From: a virus
IMG/VR virus record: IMGVR_UViG_3300032282_004864
Location: 1 to 24,484 of that record
Direction: 5' to 3' (one strand)
DNA length: 24,484 nucleotides
Under the pieces are notes generated by a model. The model searched no databases. It was not told where the DNA came from and worked only from the letters and a program-made list of their open reading frames with translations. Numbering within the stretch: the stretch's first letter is position 1; each line of letters begins with the position of its first letter. Position numbers and translations under genes: made by a program. Shown piece by piece: positions 1-7,900 of the stretch.

Positions 1-231
1 GCGGTGGTGGAAGGGCGGCTGACTGGGGCGCGGCTGGTGGCTGGAGCATCCACGGCGGCGAAGGCGATCATTCGTGAAACGGACAGCGGCGGCGCGATCC
101 TGGCCGTGCTGAGCGCAGACGCGGCCCTGGTGGCGGACGATTTCCAGCCAGCGCAGGGCATCATCTACAGGACGGCGCTGTATGTGACCATCACGGGCAC
201 AGCGCCACAGCTGAACCTGTTCACCGAATAA
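1..231 (+). CDS. small phage structural protein, 5' end cut by window
   Basis: The reading frame is open from base 1 to the TAA at 229-231, so the true start is probably upstream; GTG codons at 4 and 7 are the only starts visible. The readable part (about 76 residues) is beta-rich, with the pattern GRLTGARLVAG, RETDSGGAILAVLSA, and LYVTITGTAPQLNLFTE at the C-terminus. From memory, small proteins of this style sit near the capsid/head-completion genes of siphophages, which fits the adaptor and neck genes that follow. No catalytic motif is visible. Function is inferred from position only; a head fibre or decoration role is possible but unproven. Confidence 0.55.
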   Translation, partial: AVVEGRLTGARLVAGASTAAKAIIRETDSGGAILAVLSADAALVADDFQPAQGIIYRTALYVTITGTAPQLNLFTE

Positions 232-241
232 AGGCATCCAG

Positions 242-1033
242 GTGGCGATCACAAAGGCGGGACTGCGGGCGGCGGCCCAGGCCATCGCCCAGGACAACGT
301 GGGCGCATCCGGCGGGACCGGGGTGCAGCTACTGGGGACATCTGCCGGGGATTACGATGCGGTGATTCTGATGGCCCTGCGGCTGTTTGCCCAGGACGTG
401 CCGAACGTGCGGGTAAAGGACTGCACGGTGGCCACGGCGGGGCATCTGTTCACGTTGGCGGGCAGCGGGGCAATCCTGGGCAGTGACCAGGCCACCGATG
501 CGAACGCCTGGGTGGACGGCGGCAGCGCCATGCGGGAAGTCTGGCCGAACTATGCCGACAGCGACCAGGGCGCGGAACCGATGGACGCGAATGGCTGGCG
601 GGTGCGCCTGGGACCATCAAAGACGATCCTGGAACTGCTGGCCCTTTCGATGGGCGTGGGCGACGTGCTGCGCCTGGTCTTTTCCAGCCCGCACTACCTG
701 CACGAAGACGATGCGACGAAGGCCAGCGTGAAGGCGGGCAGCTGGGACGCCCTGGTGATGCTGACGGCCAGCCAGATCCTGCAGGTGGCGGCGGCGCGGG
801 CGGCGCAGAATACCGGGAACACGGGCCTGCCGAACGACATCGTGGACCGGCGCAGCCAGTCGGATATTTTCCGCAGCCGGGCGCGTGATCTGTTCACGAC
901 CTATTGCCAGATGGTGGGGCGCAGCGCCAGCCAGGACGGGGCGGGCAGCGTGACAGCGGCCAGCGGGTTCAAAGACCTGGACATCACGGGCACGGCCGGG
1001 CCACTGCTGTGGCACCCGGCGGGGCGCAGGTAA
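242..1033 (+). CDS. putative head-tail adaptor (connector) protein
   Basis: This 263-residue protein starts at GTG 242, ten bases after the preceding stop. It is unrecognised at motif level. The C-terminal part (about residues 205-230, SDIFRSRARDLFTTYCQMVG) has the charged helix often seen at the end of head-tail adaptors that dock on the portal. The central part holds a beta-rich, Asp/Trp-containing region (VWPNYADSDQGAEPMDANGW). It lies directly upstream of an HK97 gp10-like gene and a tail-terminator-like gene, the usual place for a connector in siphophages. The role is inferred mainly from synteny; it could also be another minor virion protein. No signal peptide or membrane segment is seen. 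Confidence 0.5.
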   Translation: MAITKAGLRAAAQAIAQDNVGASGGTGVQLLGTSAGDYDAVILMALRLFAQDVPNVRVKDCTVATAGHLFTLAGSGAILGSDQATDANAWVDGGSAMREVWPNYADSDQGAEPMDANGWRVRLGPSKTILELLALSMGVGDVLRLVFSSPHYLHEDDATKASVKAGSWDALVMLTASQILQVAAARAAQNTGNTGLPNDIVDRRSQSDIFRSRARDLFTTYCQMVGRSASQDGAGSVTAASGFKDLDITGTAGPLLWHPAGRR

Positions 1034-1036
1034 GCA

Positions 1037-1624
1037 GTGAGCAGCCCTATCGGGATCGGCAGCGCCAGGTCTATCGAATTCAACCTGCCGACGATCCCGC
1101 TATGGGTGCCGGATCAGGCCAGGGCCGTGATCGCGGGCCTGACGCAGCAGACCATGCACCTGGCGCTGGTCGATCTGTCTGGCTATGTGTCCGAAGCGGC
1201 ACCGGTGAATAACGGCACCCTGGCGCAGTCGTTCGGCGCGGATCCAGCGACAGACACCGGCGGCATTTCGGTCACCGGCGGCGCGGCCAGTGAATTGGTG
1301 ATGGGCCGGATATTTAGTTCGCTGCCCTATGCCGTGGTGATGGACGAAGGGCGCGAAAAGGGCCACCCCGTCAGCAAAGAAGGCATTGAAGCCATCGGGT
1401 TGTGGGCGCAGCGGAAGCTGGGCCTATCGGCCACCGATGCGAAGCGGGTGAAGTATGCGATAGCAAACACCATCACCAAACGCGGAATCAAGGGCACCCA
1501 CTTCTTCGATACGGCCGTGGACCGGTGGCGGCCACGGGGGGATGAAATGTTCAACGCCCTGGGCGAACAGATCGTGATGGCACTGACACAAGCCGGAAGT
1601 AATCCGGCGAACGGGGGGCGCTGA
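1037..1624 (+). CDS. HK97 gp10-like neck / tail-completion protein
   Basis: This 195-residue protein starts at GTG 1037, four bases after the upstream stop. Residues about 95-170 contain YAVVMDEGREKGHPVSKEGI, then LWAQRKLGLS and a C-terminal GTHFFDTAVDRW. This is the layout of the HK97 gp10 family (a 'Y..v.eyG..' strand, an amphipathic middle, and a 'p.F...a..' helix), which joins the connector to the tail. The next gene starts inside its stop codon (TGATG at 1622-1626), so the two are probably translationally coupled. Family length is usually 120-190 residues, so this one is slightly long. The assignment is by pattern and gene order. Confidence 0.65.
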   Translation: MSSPIGIGSARSIEFNLPTIPLWVPDQARAVIAGLTQQTMHLALVDLSGYVSEAAPVNNGTLAQSFGADPATDTGGISVTGGAASELVMGRIFSSLPYAVVMDEGREKGHPVSKEGIEAIGLWAQRKLGLSATDAKRVKYAIANTITKRGIKGTHFFDTAVDRWRPRGDEMFNALGEQIVMALTQAGSNPANGGR

Positions 1625-2130
1625 TGGCTGTGGTGCTGACGCCTGCGGCCTGCGTGGCCGGGGTGAAGACGCTGGTGGAATCAGTAAGCGGAATCGGCCT
1701 GGTGCACGATTACCGGCGGATCATCCGCAGCGAACAGGACGTGAAGACGCTGCTGCATCACCCGGCCACCGGGGCCGTGAACGCCTGGATGGTGGCGCTG
1801 TCACCGGATTCCACGGCGATCACCCAGAAGAACCCAGGGCATGGCGGCATCGGGACAAAGGGCGGCGGGAACGTGCTGACCACGTTCCAGCTGCAGGTGG
1901 AAGGGTATTACGGGATCAATGACGCGGCGGCATCCGAAAAGACATTCAGGAACCTGGCCTGGGCCGTGGCCGACGAAGCGAACGCCTACGGCCTGCTACA
2001 GATCACGGGCCTGATGTCCCAGGGACCGGCCCAGCTGCACCAGGTAGGCTTTTCGCTGCTGGCGAACCAGTTCCTATTCCATTACTGCCGCATCACGCTG
2101 GACCTGATGGGGCGCACCAGGCCAGCATAG
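1624..2130 (+). CDS. putative tail terminator protein
   Basis: This 168-residue protein begins at ATG 1624, overlapping the preceding stop in TGATG. N-terminal residues 1-30 form a helix followed by LVHDYRRI, then alternating strands (AWMVALS, FQLQVEGYYGIND) and a helix with FRNLAWAVADEANAY. This alpha/beta pattern and size match lambda gpU-like tail terminators, which cap the finished tail tube and join it to the neck. Position between the gp10-like gene and the tail tube gene agrees. No diagnostic catalytic residues exist for this family, so the call rests on fold pattern and synteny. Confidence 0.6.
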   Translation: MAVVLTPAACVAGVKTLVESVSGIGLVHDYRRIIRSEQDVKTLLHHPATGAVNAWMVALSPDSTAITQKNPGHGGIGTKGGGNVLTTFQLQVEGYYGINDAAASEKTFRNLAWAVADEANAYGLLQITGLMSQGPAQLHQVGFSLLANQFLFHYCRITLDLMGRTRPA

Positions 2131-2204
2131 GCAGCAGAGCCGGGGCCGGTGGCGGCCGTGGCGTGGTCCAAACAAACAGAAGAACGACCAGGAGAAAAAC
2201 GCCC

Positions 2205-2564
2205 ATGCACTTTTTGATTACGCGAACGTCGAAAACCCCGAACAGTCCGCTGGTGGTCGTGGTGGACAGCCCGAAGGAAGGCACCCCGTTCTTTGGCGTC
2301 AGCGGCGGCGGCGGGTTTGAGTTTCAGCCGAACGGCCAGGATGGGGACAGCGCCCAGGTGGACGAATACGTGGCCGGGATCCTGATGGGCGATCCTGGGA
2401 ACGCTGAGCATTTCAGCTGTGAACCACCGTTCCAGGCAGCGGGCGATCCTGACGGTGATGCTGCTGGCGAAACTTCGCAGCCTGGCGCACCGAAGAAGCA
2501 GACCGGGAAGCGAAAGGCGGCGGCCGGTGATGCGGCGGCCACGGCGGACGGCAGCGACGAATAA
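2205..2564 (+). CDS. small protein of unknown function upstream of tail tube gene
   Basis: I chose ATG 2205 (119 residues) because CAGGAG at 2189-2194 lies ten bases upstream; an in-frame GTG at 2163 would add 14 basic residues but has no such site. The N-terminus (MHFLITRTSKTPNSPLVVVV) looks like a compact beta domain. From about residue 75 onward the chain is low-complexity and charged (GDAAGETSQPG, KKQTGKRKAAAGD), probably disordered. I do not recognise a family. Its place just before the major tail gene suggests a virion or tail-assembly accessory, which is inference only. Confidence 0.6.
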   Translation: MHFLITRTSKTPNSPLVVVVDSPKEGTPFFGVSGGGGFEFQPNGQDGDSAQVDEYVAGILMGDPGNAEHFSCEPPFQAAGDPDGDAAGETSQPGAPKKQTGKRKAAAGDAAATADGSDE

Positions 2565-2573
2565 GGCGGCCAC

Positions 2574-2608
2574 GGCGCGGGCCAGGTGGATGGGCCACCA
2601 GGTGCGCC
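2574..2608 (+). other. nested stem-loop before the tail tube gene
   Basis: GGCGC (2574-2578) pairs with GCGCC (2604-2608), and inside it GGTGG (2585-2589) pairs with CCACC (2595-2599) around an ATGGG loop. It lies in the 80-base gap before the tail tube gene. There is no U-tract, so it is not a standard intrinsic terminator. It might be an RNA processing or stability element. Confidence 0.3.
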
Positions 2609-2644
2609 AGCCAGCGGCGGTTTTGAACTGAAGGGGAACGGCAC

Positions 2645-3817
2645 ATGACAATCGAAGTAGGGGCGCTGGAACAGGCGTATGCGAAGATCGAAACCAGCTA
2701 TGCGCTGAGCGCAGCCAGCGGCGGCGAAACGCTGTCAGCTACGGACGCGATCCGCCATCTTGAACTGTCGATCACGTCGAAGAAGAACCGGGACGCCAGC
2801 CCGCAGAAGCGGGGAACGCCGGATGAAGTGATCAGCATGGCGCGGCGGCAGTCCCAGTCCTTCAATCTGTCCAGCATCATGTGGGAACCGTCTGGCACCC
2901 TGGGCACCATTTCCAATATCGGGAAATTCTTCCAGGCGGGCATGGGCACGAAACACGCGATTTCCAGCGGCCTGACCACGACCGTCAGCGCCAGCCCGAC
3001 ACCCAGCGCCACCGGGTTCACGGTGGCCAGCGCCACCGGCCTGGCCGTGGGTGACCTGTTCGCTGTCGTCACGTCGGCGGGCACCGAAGTGTCCAGGGTG
3101 AAGACGCTGGCCACGGCGGCGATTACCTGCGACACGCTGTCAGCGGCACCGGCCAGCGGCGCGGCGTTCCTGTCGGGCATCACCTACCAGCTGGCCAGCA
3201 CCCTGTCGTCCACCCTGGCCATTTACAAGTTCTACAACGCGGGCGGCCACGGCCAGGCTGTCTTCGGCGCTGTCGTGGATCAGTTCACGGTGACGTTCGA
3301 CGGCACGAAGGAAGTGATGGCGGCATTCAGCGGCCCGGCGGGCCGGTATGCCGATCTGTCCAGCGGCGGCGGCACGATCCAGTCCAAGCCGGGCAGCCAT
3401 ACGACCGTGGGCAATGGTGCCAGCGGCATGGTGGGCAACTTCTACGTGGACGGTTCGGCGTTCCTGGTGATCGCGGCAAAGATCCAGGTGAACAACGGCC
3501 TGGAACTGCGGAACAAGGAACTGGGCACCCAGTGGGCCACGGGCGTGGCGGGCCGAACGGCGAACCGGAAAATCAAGGTATCGGTGACGTTCTTCCTGGA
3601 AGACACCAATTTGATCGGGAAGGCCAACAGCGTGACGCGGGGCGTCCTGCGGCTGATCGTCGGCAGCGCCAGCGGCAGCATCCTGGCGGCCGTGATGCCT
3701 TCGGTGGAGTTTGAAATCCCGGACATCGGCGGGGAAATCGGCCCCAAAGAAGTGACCATCGAAGGCATGGCCTATGCCACGACGGGCAATGACGGTCTGT
3801 TTCTGGCCGAAATGTAA
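2645..3817 (+). CDS. major tail (tail tube) protein
   Basis: This 390-residue protein starts at ATG 2645 behind the strong site AAGGGGA. The N-terminal 100 residues (AYAKIETSYALSAASGGETL, then AIRHLELSITSKKNRDASP) and the Gly/Ser/Thr-rich beta core resemble long-form siphophage tail tube proteins that polymerise as rings around the tape measure. Residues about 120-185 (TVASATGLAVGDLFAVV, VKTLATAAITCDTLSAAP) look like an inserted beta domain, typical of decorated tail proteins. The C-terminal part (VEFEIPDIGGEIGPKEVTI) resembles the end of such proteins. It sits upstream of the frameshifted chaperone pair. It is probably the most expressed tail gene and is bordered on both sides by stem-loops. 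Confidence 0.75.
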   Translation: MTIEVGALEQAYAKIETSYALSAASGGETLSATDAIRHLELSITSKKNRDASPQKRGTPDEVISMARRQSQSFNLSSIMWEPSGTLGTISNIGKFFQAGMGTKHAISSGLTTTVSASPTPSATGFTVASATGLAVGDLFAVVTSAGTEVSRVKTLATAAITCDTLSAAPASGAAFLSGITYQLASTLSSTLAIYKFYNAGGHGQAVFGAVVDQFTVTFDGTKEVMAAFSGPAGRYADLSSGGGTIQSKPGSHTTVGNGASGMVGNFYVDGSAFLVIAAKIQVNNGLELRNKELGTQWATGVAGRTANRKIKVSVTFFLEDTNLIGKANSVTRGVLRLIVGSASGSILAAVMPSVEFEIPDIGGEIGPKEVTIEGMAYATTGNDGLFLAEM

Positions 3818-3852
3818 GGCAGCCAGGACACCGGCGGCAGAGTAGCAAACCA

Positions 3853-3896
3853 GGCCTGGATCGACAGGGCGGCGAACGCCCTGGACGGTCCAGGCC
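3853..3896 (+). other. two-tier stem-loop after the tail tube gene
   Basis: An outer 8-bp stem, GGCCTGGA (3853-3860) with TCCAGGCC (3889-3896), encloses a 7-bp hairpin, CAGGGCG (3865-3871) with CGCCCTG (3877-3883), around a GCGAA loop. It fills the 103-base gap between the tail tube and chaperone genes. With no T run behind it, a partial terminator, processing site or 3'-end stabiliser that lowers expression of the next gene is more likely than a full terminator. Confidence 0.5.
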
Positions 3897-3920
3897 ATCA
3901 ACGCAGAAGGGAATAACCCT

Positions 3921-4484
3921 ATGGCAGTGCACATTCCGTTTGAACGCGAAATCTTCCGGCCCACGAACGACCAGGTGCCGGGCAATGAATCCGACCAGAA
4001 CCCGCTGGAATTCGACCTGGTGCCCGCTGAAGGGCCGGACCTGGTGCGCCTGAAGTCGATCATTTACGCCACCCTGGGCCTGGTGCAGACGGCCGAGTGG
4101 ACAGAAAAGATGCAGGAAGAAGTAATTGGGGCGTTCAAGACGGGCCAGGGCCTGTTCACGAACACCGTGCTGGGCATTCGCGGCCTGTTCGTCCCGGCCC
4201 TGCTGGCGCACCGGGCGGGACTGATCACCGAACTGAAGAACGACCAGGACCAGGTGGCGATCACGACGGGCGCGGCATTCTCTGCAGTGTCGGGTTACAT
4301 GGTGGATCTATCGCTGCATGTGGCGTTCAAGATCGCAGACCTGGGGAAGAAGGCAAAGGTGGATCCGCGTTTTTTCGTGCAGCCTTCTGGTTCTGGTGGA
4401 GCGGTGACCGGCAAGCGGACACGTTCAACTGCCAGGCCTGCCCGGAACGGATCAGAAGGCAAAGGAACTGCGGCCAGCCGGTAG
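3921..4484 (+). CDS. tail assembly chaperone (gpG-like, unshifted product)
   Basis: This 187-residue protein starts at ATG 3921 with GAAGGGAA upstream. It lies between the tail tube and tape measure genes, the fixed place of the gpG/gpGT chaperones that coat the tape measure during tail assembly. Residues 1-150 are an ordered, mostly helical domain (LKSIIYATLGLVQ, QEEVIGAFKTGQGLF, HVAFKIADLGKKAKVDPRFF). After residue 152 the chain becomes basic and low-complexity (SGSGGAVTGKRTRSTARPAR), as expected for the short tail read after a slippery site. The heptamer at 4370-4376 lets a fraction of ribosomes make the longer GT form. Confidence 0.75.
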   Translation: MAVHIPFEREIFRPTNDQVPGNESDQNPLEFDLVPAEGPDLVRLKSIIYATLGLVQTAEWTEKMQEEVIGAFKTGQGLFTNTVLGIRGLFVPALLAHRAGLITELKNDQDQVAITTGAAFSAVSGYMVDLSLHVAFKIADLGKKAKVDPRFFVQPSGSGGAVTGKRTRSTARPARNGSEGKGTAASR

Positions 4485-4912
4485 GCGACACCGGCAAGCC
4501 AGCGCCCTGGCATATCCCGATGCAGCAGGTGACCAGTAAGCGGCGCGGGCCGAACCAGGGCGTGATCGAAACGGTGGACGACTGCGGCGGGGTGTTCGCG
4601 GCGATCCCAGGGAAGGGCCTGACGCCCGCCTGGATGATGGGGCCGGAAGGCGGGAAGCGGGAACCGATGTTCCAGTGCCCGCAGTCAGCGATCCCTGGCC
4701 ACGTCTGGGAACTGCTGGCGCTGTGGTGGTCCTGCCGGAATATGCGGACGCTGCCGAAGTCTGGGGCGTTCGTGGATCAGCCGATGCTGGTGCGGCAGTC
4801 GTTCCCCATCTTTGAAATGCTGGCGAACAGCCAGGAGCGGGCGCAGGGGTATCAGTCGTCCGCAGCGGTGACAGCGCAAACGGTGGCGGCGATGTTTGGC
4901 GGCGGACGGTAA
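3921..4912 (+). CDS. tail assembly chaperone GT, made by -1 frameshift at 4376
   Basis: The predicted fusion has about 330 residues: 152 from the G frame (3921-4376), then the -1 frame from CGT at 4376 to the stop at 4910-4912. The -1 frame is open well upstream of the site and has no good start near the switch. The T part looks like real protein: it begins RAAFWFWWSGDRQADTFNCQ and includes C171-x2-C174 and C184-G185, then conserved-looking stretches such as PMFQCPQSAIPGHVWELLAL. A few Cys residues could hold a zinc ion. In lambda, G and GT act at a fixed ratio to assemble the tail, and the GT part contacts the tube protein. Confidence 0.75.
4370..4376 (+). other. -1 ribosomal frameshift slippery heptamer TTTTTTC
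   Basis: The zero-frame codons are CGT TTT TTC; a -1 slip gives TTT TTT CGT, so both tRNA-Phe can re-pair. This fits the X-XXY-YYZ rule exactly and lies where the G-frame protein loses order and the T-frame protein starts. I could not identify a convincing stimulatory pseudoknot within the next 50 bases by eye. Confidence 0.8.
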
Positions 4913-4954
4913 AGGCGGGCGGCCGGTGGATGAACAAAGGGGGACCGTGACGCC

Positions 4955-7900
4955 ATGGGCATGAGCCAGAGCCAGATCGAACTGCTGATAAACGCCAGGA
5001 ACAACGCCCAGGCAGCATTTGAACAGCTGCACGGCCAGATCGGGAATATTACCCAGGGTTCCACCCAGGCCAGCAAAGCGATGGACACCCAGGCGCAGGC
5101 CACCCAGGCCAGCGGGGTGGCTGCCCAAGCCACGGGCGTGGCCATCGGGATGCTGGTGGATCGCCTGGTAAATGGCCTGGTCAGCGCCTTCCACAGCACC
5201 ATCGACGCGGCCAATAAGTTCGACGCGGGCATGATCGGCCTGCAGTCGGTATCGCGGGCGTTCCACCAGGACGCGGGCCTGGCCACCGATGCGGCGCGGA
5301 AGCTGGCCAGCGATGGCCTGATGTCGGTGGGCGATGCGGCCACCGGCCTGAAGAACCTGCTGGCGGCGGGTTTCAGCCTGCCGCAGGCCACCGAACTGAT
5401 GATGCGGTTCAAAGACTCTGCAGCGTTCGGGCGGCAGGGGGCGCTGTCGATGGGCGAAGCGGTGGTGAGCGCCACCGAAGGCGTGAAGAACGGAAACAGC
5501 GTTCTGGTGGATAACGCGGGCATCACGAAGAACCTAAGCCAGATCCTGGTCGAAGCCGGGAAAAGCCAGAACGATCTTAGCAAGGCATCATCTGATTCCA
5601 GCGTTCGCATGGCGCTGTTCAACGGCATCGTGAAGGAAGGTGCGCCACAGATCGGGGACGCGGCGAAGTTCCTGGAAACGGCCGCCGGTAAGCAGGCCCA
5701 ATTCAGCGCCCAGGTGGACATCGCCCAGCAGAAGATCGGCAAGGAAATGCAGCCTGCGCTGCTGTCGCTGCTGAATACCATGATGCCGATGGTGCAGGTG
5801 ATCGGGGACCATGCGGACGTGTTCCTGCGCCTGGCTGGTGTCCTGGTGGCTGTGATCGGGCCAGTGGCGGCGCTGCGGGCGGCCACGGCCCTGGGGATCC
5901 CCAGCCTGGTGGGCATGGCAGACGCGGGCATCAATCTGATGTCGGTGTTTAGTGGCGGGGTGTCTACCATCGGGGACTTCCGGGCGGGCCTGCAGATGGT
6001 GGGCGAAGGCGCGGGCCTGACGTTCAAAAACCTGGGCCTGGTGGGAACGGCGGCTGGGATCGCGGGCGCGGCATTCGCGGGCTGGGAAATCGGCCGGATC
6101 ATCGGAGAAACCACCGGCCTAGATCACGCCCTGCAGGGTTTGTTTGAACGAATGCAGGGCATCGACAAAGCCAGAATCAACGCTGAAATCACGCAGGACA
6201 CGATTAACAGGGCCACGGCCCAGGGCGCGAAAGCCACGATCAGCTATTCGGAAGCGGTCCAGTTCATCATGGACAAAGAAGCGATCCGGGTGGCCCAGTG
6301 GAATGCGTCTTCGACCGTGCAGAAGGCAGCGATAGACGCGGAAGTGCGCCTAGGTATCGTCACGCAGCAGCGGGGCGATCAGGTGAAGGAAATGCTAGAC
6401 AAGCAGGACGCCCTGGACAAAAAACGCCTGGCGGCTGTCAGCGTGGCGCAGGCCCAGACGAAGGCCGAAGGGGAAGTAAGGCAGGAACTGGAAGTGTTCG
6501 GCATGACGATGGCCAGCGCCACCGGTCTGCTGGCGAAGAATGAAGCCGGGTTCCGGGCCTGGGCTGATGCAAACAAAGTATCGAAGGACACCGTGGACGC
6601 GGTGGAAGCGGCCCTGAAGAAGCATACGGACGCCCAGAAGAAGGCCCAGGACCAGACGAAGGCCCTGAAGGAAGAAATGGAAAAGCTGGACGGGGCGCTG
6701 TCCGGTTTGGGCCTGGTGACCAGGGAACAGGCCGTGAAGGAACTGGACGAACTGAATAAGCAGATGCTGGCGGCCCAGGCGGGCGGGATCCCAGTGACGG
6801 CCACGGTCCATGGGATGCTGCCGAAGCTGCAGGAACTGGCTGTGAAGGTGAAGGCGTCCGGTATCGAATTCGCGGAAATGGAACGAACGATGCGGGCGGC
6901 GAACGCTGTGATGGCGTCGATGATCCCGAACGTGGACATTCAGGTGGGCAGCATGGCGAACCTGCTGCAGCTGGTCCCTTCGGTGAATGTCGAAATCGAC
7001 CAGCACCAGCTGGCCCTGGACAAAGCCAGCAAAGCCTACAAAGACCTGGGGATTACCAGCCGGGACGAACTGAAGAAGCTGGCAGAGCGGGCACAGCAGG
7101 ACTATCAGAACATCGCGGCCGTGGTGGGGAAGACGGCACCGGAAGCCGTGGCAGCGTTCAAAAAGATGGTGGACGCCCAGAAGCTGGCCAGCGGCGAACT
7201 GCCCAGCTACTGGCAGGCGAACGTGGCCCCGGTGATGATCCGATCCATAGACACGGTGAAGCAGGCCGTGGATGGATCCTTCGCGCAGATGCTGCTGGGC
7301 ACCAAGTCGTTCCACGATGGGTTCCTGGACATTTGGAGCAGCCTGAAGAAGGGCGTGGAAAATGTGCTGTCCAGCATCCTGCAGGCGTTCACCGATTCAT
7401 TCCTGAAGGGCCTGATAGGGGCGATTCAGGGCCAGCAGGGCGCATTCAGCAATGCGTTTGCTGGCCTGTTCGGTGGCGGCGGCGCGGCGGGCGGCGCGGG
7501 CGGCGGCGCGGGCGGCGGCGGGATGCTGGCCGGACTGTTCGGCGGCGGCGGCGCGATCAAAGGTATGGGCGGGGCCGGTGGCGGTAGCATCTTCGCGGAC
7601 GGCAGCGGCACCGGAGCAATGACCGGCGGCGCGGCCGGTGGCGCTGGGGCCATGCAGATGTTCGGCGGCGGCCTGATGGCGGTTACCGGCGGCATCAGCC
7701 TGTTCCAGCAGGCCAGCCAGGGGAACAAACTGGGCAGCCTGATGGCAGGGGCGCAGACGGGCGCGGGCATCGGCACGATGATCATGCCGGGCGTGGGCAC
7801 GGCCATCGGCGCAGGCATCGGCGCGGCGGGCGGGTTCGTGGCCAGCCTGTTCGGCGGCGGCAAAGACGGCCGGGCAGCGGTGAACGATTTCGCCAGCCAG

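Noticed and set aside
4852-6114. Antisense open frame of 420 codons under the tape measure start
   Set aside because: Composition is Ala/Pro/Ser/Arg shadow, there is no credible ribosome site, and the + strand tape measure explains the region.
7470-7560. Possible tandem-repeat array or CRISPR-like repeat
   Set aside because: Units are imperfect GGC/GCG runs with no spacers and encode the Gly-rich linker of the tape measure.
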